Shown here: positions 51,604 through 60,914 of the stretch, one piece after another
Numbering within the stretch: the stretch's first letter is position 1
How the letters are laid out: every line of letters starts with the position of its first letter
DNA from: Tissierellales bacterium
GTDB taxonomy: Bacteria > Bacillota > Clostridia > Tissierellales > Sedimentibacteraceae
Direction: 5' to 3'
NCBI GenBank assembly: GCA_018433765.1
Contig: JAHDQO010000005.1
Location: forward strand, 1-64,000
DNA length: 64,000 nucleotides
Translations under genes and position numbers: made by a program
Notes under the pieces: model-generated
Databases searched by the model: none
What the model was told of the DNA's origin: nothing
The model's input: the letters and a program-made list of their open reading frames with translations, nothing else

Positions 51604-51632
51604 ATAATAGCATTAAATACACAAATTGTCAA
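51604..51632 (-). promoter_or_regulatory. SigmaA promoter of transporter operon II
   Basis: On the minus strand TTGACA, a 17-base spacer, TATTAT. The transcript would start near 51597, about 290 bases before the first gene. Confidence 0.7.
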
Positions 51633-51807
51633 TTAAGATAAAAAATACAAAATATAACAAAAACAAACAAATCTTAACAAATATAAACAAAAAATTACAA
51701 ATAATGTACCAAAGATAATGTAGAAATTTGTAAAATTTAGTAATAAATTTTATTAAAAAAATAGTTTATATAATAAAATTTTAATTCGAAAATAAATCAC
51801 TTAGACT

Positions 51808-51835
51808 TTGATAAATCAACTTTTTATGGTACAAT
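51808..51835 (+). promoter_or_regulatory. SigmaA promoter of nadE
   Basis: TTGATA, a 16-base spacer and TACAAT, about 50 bases before the gene. Confidence 0.6.
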
Positions 51836-51886
51836 TAATTTTAAATGAGTTAGTATGATTACTATAAATAAGGAGGCAGACATATA

Positions 51887-53839
51887 TTGAAAGAATATGG
51901 ATATGTTCGTGTAGGAGCGGCTGTACCTGAAATAGAAGTTTCAAATTGTAATTATAACGTTAAAAATATAATTAAATTAATTAAAAGAGCAGAAAAAAAC
52001 AATATAGAAATATTAGTATTTCCAGAATTATGTGTAACGGGTTACACATGTGGAGACTTGTTTCATCAAGAAATTCTTATAAATGAAAGCGAAAAAGCTG
52101 TTTCTAGAATTGTAGACTTTTCAATAGATAAAGAAATGCTAATAGTAGTAGGTGCTCCTATTAGAGTAGGACATCAATTATTTAATTGTGCTGTAGTAAT
52201 AAATAATGGTAAAATCATAGCTGTAATACCTAAAACATTTTTACCAAATTATAATGAATTTTATGAAAAAAGGTGGTTTTCATCATCAGTAAAAAGCGAA
52301 GAAAGATTTGTACATTACTGCAACAATTTAATTCCTTTTGGTACTGATATTATATTACAGCATGAAAGCATTAAAGAACTTTCCATAGGAATTGAAATTT
52401 GTGAAGATTTATGGGCAGTAATACCTCCAAGTTCAATATATGCTAAGGAAGGAGCTAGCTTAATATTAAATCTATCGGCTTCAAATGACTTAGTAGGTAA
52501 AGCTGAATACAGGAAATCTTTAGTAGCACAGCAGTCAGCAAGATGTATATCTGGTTATGTTTATAGTTCAGCAGGTTTTGGAGAGTCATCTACAGACCTT
52601 GTATTTGGCGGACATTCTATGATTTTTGAAAATGGAAGTTTATTGATAGAAAATAAAAAATATTCATTAGAAGAACAGCTAATTTATAATGACATAGATG
52701 TAGAAAAATTGTATCATGATAAAATGAAAGTTAATACATATTCTGATGAATTAAGTCAAATATTATTAGCTAAGAATGTTTTAAGAAAGATATACTTTAA
52801 TGTAAACTCAACGACTGTATCTTTAGAAAGAAAAATTAATCCTCAACCATTTGTACCTAATGACGAAAAAGTTAGAGATGACAGATGTGAAGAAATATTT
52901 AATATACAAACTAATGGGTTAATAAAGCGAATAAAGCATATAGATACAAAAGGTCTCGTAATAGGAATTTCTGGAGGTCTTGATTCAACACTTGCATTGC
53001 TAGTATGTGTAAAAGCATGTGATAAATTAGGGATAGATAGAAAATTTGTTAAAGCAGTAACTATGCCGGGTTTTGGTACGACTGATAGAACTTATGGCAA
53101 TGCTGTTAGTCTTATCAATATGTTAGGAGTAGAATTTTATGAAATATCTATAAAAGAAGCTTGTTTACAGCACTTTAAAGACATTGACCACAAAGAACAT
53201 ACTCATGATGTTACTTATGAAAATACTCAGGCAAGAGAACGAACTCAAATATTAATGGATAAAGCAAATCAAATTAATGGCATAGTTATAGGTACAGGTG
53301 ATTTATCAGAGATAGCTTTAGGATGGGCTACATACAATGGAGATCATATGTCTATGTATGGTGTGAATGCAGGAATTCCTAAAACATTAGTAAGATATCT
53401 TGTAAAATGGATAGGTGATAATCAAGTGGATAAAGATGTTAAAAATATTTTATATGATGTACTTGATACACCTGTAAGTCCTGAACTTTTACCTCCTAAT
53501 GAGGTAGGCGAAATAGACCAAAAAACAGAAGAAGTTGTAGGTCCGTATGAACTACATGATTTCTTTTTATATAATATTGTTAGATTTGGGTACAGACCTA
53601 AAAAATTATATTATCTTGCTTGTATAGCATTTAAAGATAGCTATGAAAAAGATGTTATATATAAATGGTTAAAAAATTTTTACAAAAGATTTTTTATGCA
53701 GCAGTTTAAACGTTCATGTATGCCTGACGGTCCTAAAGTAGGTACTATTTGTTTATCACCTCGAGGAGATTGGAGAATGCCAAGTGATGCATCGGTAAAA
53801 TTATGGATGGATGAAGTTGATAATATTATTACAAAATAA
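51887..53839 (+). CDS. nadE: Glutamine-dependent NAD+ synthetase
   Basis: A 650-residue two-domain enzyme that amidates nicotinic acid adenine dinucleotide using glutamine. The N-terminal nitrilase-type glutaminase domain (1-300) has the catalytic triad in VFPELCVTGY (Glu), IPKTFLPNY (Lys) and GIEICEDLW (Cys). The C-terminal synthetase domain has the pyrophosphatase loop GISGGLDST near residue 362, GTGDLSEIALGW, and PPNEVGEIDQKTEE. The length fits the long bacterial form. The start is TTG 51887 with AAGGAGG ten bases before. It is a single-gene unit between its own promoter and terminator, convergent with system III. Confidence 0.95.
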   Translation: MKEYGYVRVGAAVPEIEVSNCNYNVKNIIKLIKRAEKNNIEILVFPELCVTGYTCGDLFHQEILINESEKAVSRIVDFSIDKEMLIVVGAPIRVGHQLFNCAVVINNGKIIAVIPKTFLPNYNEFYEKRWFSSSVKSEERFVHYCNNLIPFGTDIILQHESIKELSIGIEICEDLWAVIPPSSIYAKEGASLILNLSASNDLVGKAEYRKSLVAQQSARCISGYVYSSAGFGESSTDLVFGGHSMIFENGSLLIENKKYSLEEQLIYNDIDVEKLYHDKMKVNTYSDELSQILLAKNVLRKIYFNVNSTTVSLERKINPQPFVPNDEKVRDDRCEEIFNIQTNGLIKRIKHIDTKGLVIGISGGLDSTLALLVCVKACDKLGIDRKFVKAVTMPGFGTTDRTYGNAVSLINMLGVEFYEISIKEACLQHFKDIDHKEHTHDVTYENTQARERTQILMDKANQINGIVIGTGDLSEIALGWATYNGDHMSMYGVNAGIPKTLVRYLVKWIGDNQVDKDVKNILYDVLDTPVSPELLPPNEVGEIDQKTEEVVGPYELHDFFLYNIVRFGYRPKKLYYLACIAFKDSYEKDVIYKWLKNFYKRFFMQQFKRSCMPDGPKVGTICLSPRGDWRMPSDASVKLWMDEVDNIITK

Positions 53840-53856
53840 TTATCATAATAAATATC

Positions 53857-53884
53857 GAAGATTTGCATTATTGTGCAAATCTTC
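53857..53884 (+). terminator. Terminator of nadE
   Basis: GAAGATTTGCA / TGCAAATCTTC with a six-base loop, then TGTTTTAT. Confidence 0.85.
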
Positions 53885-53896
53885 TGTTTTATATAC

Positions 53897-54034
53897 TTAT
53901 AGCCAAGTGAATAATAACATTAAAAATAATATACTTAAAATCAATAATATAGTATAGGGCAAAGCTATTTCAAAGAATGCAATTGTTAAAGCAAATATAT
54001 CTTTCCAAGTAATTTTAGTTTTCTCATTTTCCAT
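53897..54034 (-). CDS. Small single-helix membrane protein after transporter operon III
   Basis: Forty-five residues: a charged start (MENEKTKITWKDIFAL) and a long hydrophobic helix with LP in the middle (FFEIALPYTILLILSILFL). GGAAGGA lies about 12 bases upstream; an in-frame ATG four codons earlier is also possible. It begins 39 bases after the OppF stop of system III. Pattern and position match the 59-residue protein after system II. It was too short for routine gene calling and is unassigned to a family. A conserved transporter-associated small protein is the working inference. Confidence 0.6.
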   Translation of the reverse strand: MENEKTKITWKDIFALTIAFFEIALPYTILLILSILFLMLLFTWL

Positions 54035-54073
54035 ATTAACGCACATTCCTTCCATTATATCTTAGTCCACTAA

Positions 54074-55042
54074 CTAAAACAGATGGCATGCAACATAGTG
54101 ACCACTGCTTACTTCTTTATATTTAGGTGTTTCTTTTTTGCATTTAGGTTTAACATTAGGACATCTAGTATGGAACCTACAGCCAGAAGGAGGATTTGCA
54201 GGACTTGGAATATCTCCCTCTAATAAAACTCTTTGTTTCTTAATTTTAGGATCAGATGTTGGTATTGCAGATAATAATGCTTTAGTATATGGATGTAGAG
54301 GCTTGTTAAATAGTTCATTCTTATCAGCGTACTCAACCATTTTACCTAAATACATAACACCTATGTTGTTGCTAATATGTTTTACAACACTTAAATCATG
54401 TGAAATGAATAGGAAAGTTAAATCCATTTCTTCTTGTAAGTCCATTAATAAATTAATAATTTGTGATTGGATTGAAACATCAAGAGCTGACACAGCTTCA
54501 TCAGCTACAACAAATTTTGGATTTAGTGCTAATGCTCTTGCTATACATATTCTTTGTCTTTGACCTCCGCTAAACTCGTGAGGATATCTTTTTAGATGAT
54601 ATTTTCTAAGACCGCATTTAGAAAGTATATTAATTACTGTTTCCTCTAGTTCTTTACCCTTACATATACCATGTTCTTTTAAAGCTTCACCAACTATCTC
54701 ACCGACAGTTAATCTAGGATTTAGAGAACTGTATGGATCTTGAAAAATAATCTGCATTTCTGTTCGTAATTTTCTCATTTGTTTTTTTTCTAATTCAAAT
54801 ATATTTCTATTATTAAAATAAACTTCTCCATCAGTGGGTTTTAAAAGTCTAAGCAAAGTTCTTCCAGTAGTAGATTTTCCGCATCCTGATTCTCCAACTA
54901 AACCAAAAGTTTCACCTTTTTTTATTTCAAAAGATAAATCATCAACAGCATAAATATTACCAACTTGTTTATGAAATACTCCAGCTTTTATTGGGAAATA
55001 TTTTTTTAAATTATTAACTTTTAATAGTGTATTACTACTCAT
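54074..55042 (-). CDS. Peptide ABC transporter ATP-binding protein, OppF type, system III
   Basis: A 322-residue ATPase with Walker A GESGCGKST, FQDPYSSLNPRLTVG, signature FSGGQRQRICIARAL and Walker B FVVADEAVSALDVS. The Walker B Pro is replaced by Ala (DEA in place of DEP), an unusual but tolerated change. The C-terminal Cys motif is intact (SGCRFHTRCPNVKPKC, ACHLF). The ORF extends to 55066, but GGGAGGTG is correctly spaced from ATG 55042. It overlaps the OppD gene by eight bases. Confidence 0.94.
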   Translation of the reverse strand: MSSNTLLKVNNLKKYFPIKAGVFHKQVGNIYAVDDLSFEIKKGETFGLVGESGCGKSTTGRTLLRLLKPTDGEVYFNNRNIFELEKKQMRKLRTEMQIIFQDPYSSLNPRLTVGEIVGEALKEHGICKGKELEETVINILSKCGLRKYHLKRYPHEFSGGQRQRICIARALALNPKFVVADEAVSALDVSIQSQIINLLMDLQEEMDLTFLFISHDLSVVKHISNNIGVMYLGKMVEYADKNELFNKPLHPYTKALLSAIPTSDPKIKKQRVLLEGDIPSPANPPSGCRFHTRCPNVKPKCKKETPKYKEVSSGHYVACHLF

Positions 55043-56027
55043 TGTTTTGTACACCTCCCTCTTCACAAAGCCAGCATCTTACTTTTCTGTTTTTACCTAT
55101 GGTTCTTAATTTTGGTTCTTTTTCTTTGCATATATCCATTGCATATTCGCATCTGGGACTAAACATGCATCCTTTAGTTTTTTTAAGTAAGTTTGGAACC
55201 ATTCCTTTAATAGCATATAATCTATTTTGTGATTGATCAATGCTTGGTTTAGATTTCATAAGACCTTTAGTATAAGGATGTAAGGGATTATCAAATAAAT
55301 CTATAACATTAGCTTCTTCAACTACTTTACCGGTATACATAACAATAACTCTGTCCGCCATCTCTGCAATTACACCTAAATCATGTGTAATGAACATTAT
55401 TGATGTATTGAAATCTTTTTGTAATTTTTTCATTAAGTCAAGAATTTGTGCTTGTATGGTAACATCTAGTGCAGTAGTAGGTTCATCAGCAATTAATAGT
55501 TTAGGATTACAAGCTAATGCCATTGCTATCATTGCTCTTTGTCTCATGCCACCGCTTAATGAATGTGGGTATTCATTTATTACATTTTCTGCTCTTGGAA
55601 TACCAACTGTTTTAAGCAATTCAATACTATTTTTCTGTGCTTTATCTTTCGACATATTTCTATGAAGCATAAGAACTTCGCTTACTTGGTCTCCTATAGT
55701 AAAAACTGGATTTAATGAAGTCATTGGTTCTTGAAATATCATAGATATATCATTCCCTCTTATATGCATCATTTCTCTTTTATTAATTTCTAGTATTTTC
55801 TTATTTAAGAAAGTAATATCTCCGTCTACTATTTTTCCGGGAGGATTAGGAATCAATCTAAGTATAGACATAGCAGTAACACTTTTCCCACATCCTGATT
55901 CTCCTACTATACCAAGAGTTTCTCCCTTATTTATATGAAAATCAACACCATTAACAGCAGGTACTGTGCCATCTTCTGTGTAAAAATAAGTTTTTAAATT
56001 TTTAACTTCTACTAACAAATCAGACAT
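55035..56027 (-). CDS. Peptide ABC transporter ATP-binding protein, OppD type, system III
   Basis: A 330-residue ATPase with Walker A GESGCGKS, FQEPMTSLNPVFTIG, signature LSGGMRQRAMIAMAL and Walker B LIADEPTTALD. The C-terminal Cys motif is KGCMFSPRCEYAMDIC...RCW. TTG 56039 abuts the permease stop, but GGAGGA precedes ATG 56027, the chosen start. Confidence 0.94.
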   Translation of the reverse strand: MSDLLVEVKNLKTYFYTEDGTVPAVNGVDFHINKGETLGIVGESGCGKSVTAMSILRLIPNPPGKIVDGDITFLNKKILEINKREMMHIRGNDISMIFQEPMTSLNPVFTIGDQVSEVLMLHRNMSKDKAQKNSIELLKTVGIPRAENVINEYPHSLSGGMRQRAMIAMALACNPKLLIADEPTTALDVTIQAQILDLMKKLQKDFNTSIMFITHDLGVIAEMADRVIVMYTGKVVEEANVIDLFDNPLHPYTKGLMKSKPSIDQSQNRLYAIKGMVPNLLKKTKGCMFSPRCEYAMDICKEKEPKLRTIGKNRKVRCWLCEEGGVQNNE

Positions 56028-56039
56028 ATTATCCTCCAA

Positions 56040-56939
56040 CTATTTCTTTAATTTTGGATCGACTGCATCTCTAAGTCCATCTCCTAGGATGTTAAGGCTC
56101 ATAACAGTTATAAATATTGCAAGTCCGGGTGGTATCCAAAGCCACCATTGATTCTCAATAACATATTGTTTTTGAGCTGCTTGTAACATGTTACCCCAAG
56201 TAGGAGTTGGAGGGCTTACGCCTAGTCCTAAATAGCTTAAAGATGACTCTGTAAGAATTGCACTAGCAATACTTATAGTAGACCATACAATGATAGATGC
56301 TAGCGTATTAGGCAGTAAGTGCCTTGTTATTTTTCTAAAATCACTTAATCCTAAAGCTTCAGTGGCTTCCATAAATTCTTGTTCTCTTAATGAAAGTATT
56401 TGTCCTCTGACTATTCTTGCTATACCTGTCCATCCGAGAAAACCTATGACAAGCATGACATTGTACATGCTTGGACCGAGAACAGAAACTACTGTTATAG
56501 CAATAATTAAGAACGGAAAGCTCATAAAGATATCCGTTATTCTCATTATTATTGAATCGATAATTCCACCGTAAAAACCTGCTATTCCTCCTAGTATTAC
56601 TCCGAGAGTAACTTCAATAATTACGGCAACAATACCAACAGAAAGAGAAACTCTTCCTCCATATAGTAACCTCGTATATATATCTCTTCCTAAGTCATCT
56701 GTTCCTAATATGTGTGTTCTGCTTGGAGACTCTTCGTAAGCTTCAAAATCAATACCGTCTCTTTCATATGGTGTAAATAAAGGTGCAAAAGCTGACATAA
56801 TAATAAATATACACAATATTACTAAGCTTACCATAGCTAACTTATTTCTACGCAATCTTTTAAAAATTATTTTCCATGGTGAAATTATTTTTTCTTCTTC
56901 TTTTTCTATATTTATATTTTTTTCAACAACTTTTTCCAT
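56040..56939 (-). CDS. Peptide ABC transporter permease, OppC type, system III
   Basis: A 299-residue permease. A cytoplasmic Lys/Glu-rich start leads to IFKRLRRNKLAMVSLVILC. It has GTDDLGRDIYTRLLYGGRVS and the coupling loop FMEATEALGLSDFRKITRHLLPN, and six helices. GGTGGAGAAA precedes the ATG; 15 bases separate it from the preceding permease gene. Confidence 0.94.
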   Translation of the reverse strand: MEKVVEKNINIEKEEEKIISPWKIIFKRLRRNKLAMVSLVILCIFIIMSAFAPLFTPYERDGIDFEAYEESPSRTHILGTDDLGRDIYTRLLYGGRVSLSVGIVAVIIEVTLGVILGGIAGFYGGIIDSIIMRITDIFMSFPFLIIAITVVSVLGPSMYNVMLVIGFLGWTGIARIVRGQILSLREQEFMEATEALGLSDFRKITRHLLPNTLASIIVWSTISIASAILTESSLSYLGLGVSPPTPTWGNMLQAAQKQYVIENQWWLWIPPGLAIFITVMSLNILGDGLRDAVDPKLKK

Positions 56940-56954
56940 ATTTTCTCCACCTTT

Positions 56955-57914
56955 TTAGTCATATCTTATTCTTGGATCGGCAACTCCATATAATATATCT
57001 GCTAATAAATTTCCGATTAGAGTTAATATTGCCAAGAATAAATTTACTCCTAATATTAGTGAGTAATCTCTATACATTACTCCCATATAACCCATTTTTC
57101 CCATACCTGGCCATCCAAAAACAGTTTCAGTAAGAAGTGCACCTGAGAATAAAAATCTTATCTGAAAACCAAGTAAAGTTATTACAGGTATTAAAGCATT
57201 TCTAAGCGCATGTTTGTAAATTACAACTTTTTCTTTTAAACCCTTTGACCTAGCTGTTCTGATATAATCCTGTCTAATAACTTCTAACATGCTAGAACGT
57301 GTGTATCTCATAAAGGATGCACAGCTTCCTAACCCTAAAACAATAGCAGGTAAAACAGAATGCCATGCAATATCTTTAAAATTAGAAAAACTTATTGGGT
57401 TACCTGGAGTAACCATACCTGAAATAGGTAATAATTTCAAATTAACTGAAAATATCAAGATTAAGATTAATGCAAAGAAAAAAGCTGGTATAGATAATCC
57501 AAACAAAGCAAATATAGTGAATCCATAATCAAGTCCCGAGTACTGCTTTGTTGCTGAAATAATTCCTATAGGAATACCTATAACTAAACTAAGAATTAAA
57601 GAAACTATACTTAAATAAAATGTGTTCCACATATGTTCTTTTATAACATCTTTTACAGGTTGTCCATATTTAGTTGACTGTCCCATATTACCTCTTAATA
57701 TTTCTGTTATCCAATTTAAATATTGAACAGGTAGCGGTTTATCAAGACCCATTTTAGCTTCTATTCTTGCTCTTTCATCTGGTGTCATTTTAGGATCTAT
57801 AACATGAGCAGTAGGACTACCCGGTGCTGCATGAACAATTAAAAATAAAAATATTGAAATACCTATTAAGACGGGAATACTTTGTAGTATTCTCCTAATA
57901 ATAAATTGTCTCAT
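56955..57914 (-). CDS. Peptide ABC transporter permease, OppB type, system III
   Basis: A 319-residue permease beginning FIIRRILQSIPVLIGISIFLFL with AAPGSPTAHV. The coupling loop is MLEVIRQDYIRTARSKGLKEKVVIYKHALRNALIPV. Organisation and sequence are like system II, supporting a duplicated operon. GGAGGTTAA precedes the ATG. Confidence 0.94.
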   Translation of the reverse strand: MRQFIIRRILQSIPVLIGISIFLFLIVHAAPGSPTAHVIDPKMTPDERARIEAKMGLDKPLPVQYLNWITEILRGNMGQSTKYGQPVKDVIKEHMWNTFYLSIVSLILSLVIGIPIGIISATKQYSGLDYGFTIFALFGLSIPAFFFALILILIFSVNLKLLPISGMVTPGNPISFSNFKDIAWHSVLPAIVLGLGSCASFMRYTRSSMLEVIRQDYIRTARSKGLKEKVVIYKHALRNALIPVITLLGFQIRFLFSGALLTETVFGWPGMGKMGYMGVMYRDYSLILGVNLFLAILTLIGNLLADILYGVADPRIRYD

Positions 57915-57940
57915 TTATTAACCTCCATATAAATATTAGA

Positions 57941-57967
57941 AATAACCCAGCGTTTTGCTGGGTTATT
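57941..57967 (-). terminator. Intercistronic stem-loop, system III
   Basis: AATAACCCAGC / GCTGGGTTATT with a five-base loop, between the binding-protein and OppB genes. Confidence 0.7.
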
Positions 57968-57970
57968 ATC

Positions 57971-59677
57971 TTAATATTCTACTTCTACTTCATTAATATA
58001 ATAAACCCAAGTTTCATAAGGTGTAATATTTAAATTCTTAACTCTATTATTAATTGCGAATAATTCATCTCTGTAAGCTAAGAAAAGATATGGAAGTTCT
58101 TCATTAGCGATTTCTGCCCATCTTTGGTATAATTTTTTTCTCTTTTCTGTATCCATCTCAAGCTTTCCTTCAGCAATTATTTGTTCTGCCTCATCATTGT
58201 GGAATCCTCCGCAGTTATATCCTCCTACTACATCAGATGCTCCATCAAATATACCAGTTGGATCAGGATCTATAGACAAACTCCATCCCATATTATACAT
58301 TTCGAAATCTCTCTCATTACGAGTTTTATTATCTACAGCAGTAAATTCCATCAATTCACAATCAAGCTGTATGCCTATATCTTTCCAGTTTTCTTTTGCA
58401 ACTGCTATAAGTTTTTGTGGCCATTCTACATCTGTATAAGTAGTCCACATTATAGTAAATTCTTCTCCATCTTCGTTTTCTATCCAATTATCATCATCTC
58501 TGTCTTCCCATCCAGCTTCTTTAAGCAGATCTTTAGCTTTTTCAGGATCAAAATCATATTTATTTACATTATCAGTGTATGCCCAAGAAACAGGTGATAC
58601 AGCAGTATTACATGGACGAGCATAACCTTGGTATACAACTTCTATGAATTTTTGTCTGTTTAATCCATACATTAATGCTTGCCTTACTCTTTTATCTTTA
58701 AATTTGTCAAGTCTTAAGTTAAAACTAGCATAATTATATCCATTACCAACTTGTTGATGTATTGTAGCTAAGTTAGATTTAGTAGCAATTTCAACTTGTT
58801 TAGGGTCAGCAGTAAGCTGAGCTACATCAATTTCACCTGCTTGAATTTGAGCAGCTTTTGTTTCGTCCGGAACTATTTTAAATATAACACCGTCAAGTTT
58901 AGCTCTACCATCAAAATAATCATCAAAAGACTCCATTTCAACGTATTGTCCAACAACGTAATTAACAAATTTCATTGGACCGCATCCCATAGGTTTTTGA
59001 TTTAGAGCTGTGAAGTCTTCAAAATTTTCAAATTTATAATAATGTTTTGGAAGTATACCATATCCAAAGTCACCAGCACCAAATTTAGCAGCATTTACAT
59101 CTTTTACTGTAAAACTTATTGTATAATCATTTATTATTTTGATACCTTCTATTGAATCAACTTCGCCGTTTCGATATTCTTGAGCACCTACTACGTCAGC
59201 AACAGCTGACCATCTAGGTCCAGTATAATCTGGATCTGCCATTGTGTAATATGTAAATTCAATATCTTCAGCAGTCAATTCTTCTCCATCGTGGAATTTA
59301 ATTCCTTCATTTAAATAAAAAGTATAAGTCTTACCATCATCTGATAATTTCCAATCTTTAGCAACCATAGGAGTTGGATCACCAGCAGTATTATTTGATG
59401 CTAAACCTCTAAAAATCAAGTCATTTATGTAACCATCATATACATTTGATCCCATTATTGGATTAAACAAACCATCAAGGCTTGATTCTCCAAAAGTTAA
59501 AACATTTCCTCTTGCTAATGCAGGATTCTCAGGTTCTTTTGGTTTTTCTTCATTTGCAGACTGTTTGTCATCAGCTTCTCCGCCAACAGGTGCAGGTTCA
59601 TCTTTTTGACAACCTACTAAAGCTATACTAAATACTAAGGCTAAAACTAAAATTAATGAAATTAATTTCTTTGACAT
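57971..59677 (-). CDS. Peptide ABC transporter substrate-binding lipoprotein (SBP family 5), system III
   Basis: A 568-residue lipoprotein. The signal ends in LVGC (Cys23), followed by a Glu/Pro-rich linker and a family 5 domain from NVLTFGESSLDGLFNPIMGSNVYDG. FHDGEELTAEDIEFTYYTM and MGCGPMKFVNYVVGQ are family motifs. Extracellular, membrane-anchored; the ligand is unknown. A promoter lies about 315 bases upstream. Its leader is nearly as long as that of system II. Confidence 0.94.
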   Translation of the reverse strand: MSKKLISLILVLALVFSIALVGCQKDEPAPVGGEADDKQSANEEKPKEPENPALARGNVLTFGESSLDGLFNPIMGSNVYDGYINDLIFRGLASNNTAGDPTPMVAKDWKLSDDGKTYTFYLNEGIKFHDGEELTAEDIEFTYYTMADPDYTGPRWSAVADVVGAQEYRNGEVDSIEGIKIINDYTISFTVKDVNAAKFGAGDFGYGILPKHYYKFENFEDFTALNQKPMGCGPMKFVNYVVGQYVEMESFDDYFDGRAKLDGVIFKIVPDETKAAQIQAGEIDVAQLTADPKQVEIATKSNLATIHQQVGNGYNYASFNLRLDKFKDKRVRQALMYGLNRQKFIEVVYQGYARPCNTAVSPVSWAYTDNVNKYDFDPEKAKDLLKEAGWEDRDDDNWIENEDGEEFTIMWTTYTDVEWPQKLIAVAKENWKDIGIQLDCELMEFTAVDNKTRNERDFEMYNMGWSLSIDPDPTGIFDGASDVVGGYNCGGFHNDEAEQIIAEGKLEMDTEKRKKLYQRWAEIANEELPYLFLAYRDELFAINNRVKNLNITPYETWVYYINEVEVEY

Positions 59678-60248
59678 TAAATAATATCCTCCTTATAATA
59701 ATAAATTATTAGTTTGATTTAGAGATTAAAATTAGTATTAAAAGAATCGTTTTTAGAAATGCACAAATTATATTGTCTTATGAAAAGCTTTAATGTGTGT
59801 AAGATATTTTTTAAAAAAATTATTTATAAAAAATTATTTTTTATACTGTTTTCCTCCTTTCAATTATATAAAAATTTTAAGCAATTTATTATGAAAAGAT
59901 TAAAAAACTATATGCATAAAAAATTACGTATATAATATTTATGCAAAAAATTGTTAAAAACAATAAATAAAATAAATTTTTACCAATTTCGACATTATAT
60001 TAACATACATTATATAAAATGTCAATTGTTCTAAATAATAACTAGCAATAAATACTAATGTTGTAATAACTTATTTTGAATTTGTAAATAAATATAAAAT
60101 TTTTTTAATCGAATAGCCTAAATACAGATAATTAATTTAAATATTCTATAATAAACGTAAAAAAAATATATATATTAATAAAGAATAAAATGTATAAATG
60201 CTAATGTTATAATATATTTATTATTCTAACGAAAGGAAATGTTTATTT
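59678..60248. other. Divergent AT-rich intergenic region between system III and an unknown secreted protein
   Basis: Contains a roughly 310-base leader of system III, its minus-strand promoter (59997-60025) and, on the plus strand, AT-rich sequence with a TATAAT-like box near 60208 and GAAAGGAAA before 60249. Several long A/T tracts occur but no defined structure was recognised. Confidence 0.6.
59997..60025 (-). promoter_or_regulatory. SigmaA promoter of transporter operon III
   Basis: On the minus strand TTGACA, a 17-base spacer, TAATAT; start near 59990. Confidence 0.7.
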
Positions 60249-60914
60249 ATGTTAAAAAAAAGCATAATATTAATAATAATTTTACTTATTACTTATATGG
60301 GAATAGATAATAATATAAATTTATCTAAAAATGATATAGGTATAAATTATGATGTTAAAAATTTATTAGAACCTAAAAAGGATATTATGTATATGCAACA
60401 TGAAAAAGAAAAGGCTTATGAAGATAATACATGTTTAGCAGAAATACAAATTCATGAAGAAGAACCAGTATTAATTAAAGAAATTGTTTCAATTAATGGA
60501 AAAGGATATATTAAGTTTGTTAATAATGAAAAACAAAACATTGCTAAAAATACAGAAACTAAAATAGAAGAGCAAATTGTAGAAGTTGTTAAAGAAGAAA
60601 AAAAAGAAATAGAGTTAAACAAAGAAATTACTACTTTTGTAGAGAATGATATAACAAAAATTAATGAAGTTGCTATAGGAAATAAGAAATATTCAGCAAA
60701 TGATATTAGAAAGCAGATAAGCTTTAGAGATCAGTTATATGGTATACGACTAGCATTTAAAGTAAACGTACCATATTTAATTTCAGTTATGAAAAATGGG
60801 ATTAATGATGATACAAAAGAAAAAGTAAAAATACATTTAAAACAGAAACTTACACCAGAAGAATATAAAAGAGTTGAAGACTTAGTAGATAGATACATAT
60901 ATTTAATAGAATAA
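60249..60914 (+). CDS. Secreted or membrane-anchored protein of unknown function
   Basis: A 221-residue protein. One hydrophobic segment at residues 4-17 (SIILIIILLITYMG) is a signal or anchor. The middle (70-150) is a Lys/Glu-rich, probably extended or coiled region. The C-terminal 70 residues (KKYSANDIRKQISFRDQLYGIRLAFK ... LTPEEYKRVEDLVDRYIYLIE) look like a compact helical domain. I do not recognise it. AACGAAAGGAAA precedes the ATG. Surrounding genes offer no clue; it seems to stand alone. Confidence 0.75.
   Translation: MLKKSIILIIILLITYMGIDNNINLSKNDIGINYDVKNLLEPKKDIMYMQHEKEKAYEDNTCLAEIQIHEEEPVLIKEIVSINGKGYIKFVNNEKQNIAKNTETKIEEQIVEVVKEEKKEIELNKEITTFVENDITKINEVAIGNKKYSANDIRKQISFRDQLYGIRLAFKVNVPYLISVMKNGINDDTKEKVKIHLKQKLTPEEYKRVEDLVDRYIYLIE

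Larger units (their letters stand above)
51311..51886. other. Divergent intergenic region between system II and nadE
   Basis: Very AT-rich. On the minus strand a 290-base untranslated leader and a promoter (51604-51632); on the plus strand the nadE promoter (51808-51835). An A-rich tract between 51635 and 51715 has repeated ACAAATA/AACAAA words. No small gene or riboswitch was recognised in the leader. Confidence 0.6.

Noticed and set aside
58181-58597. Plus-strand open frames opposite the system III binding protein
   Set aside because: They are antisense shadows of a gene with clear family motifs; no ribosome sites and biased composition.
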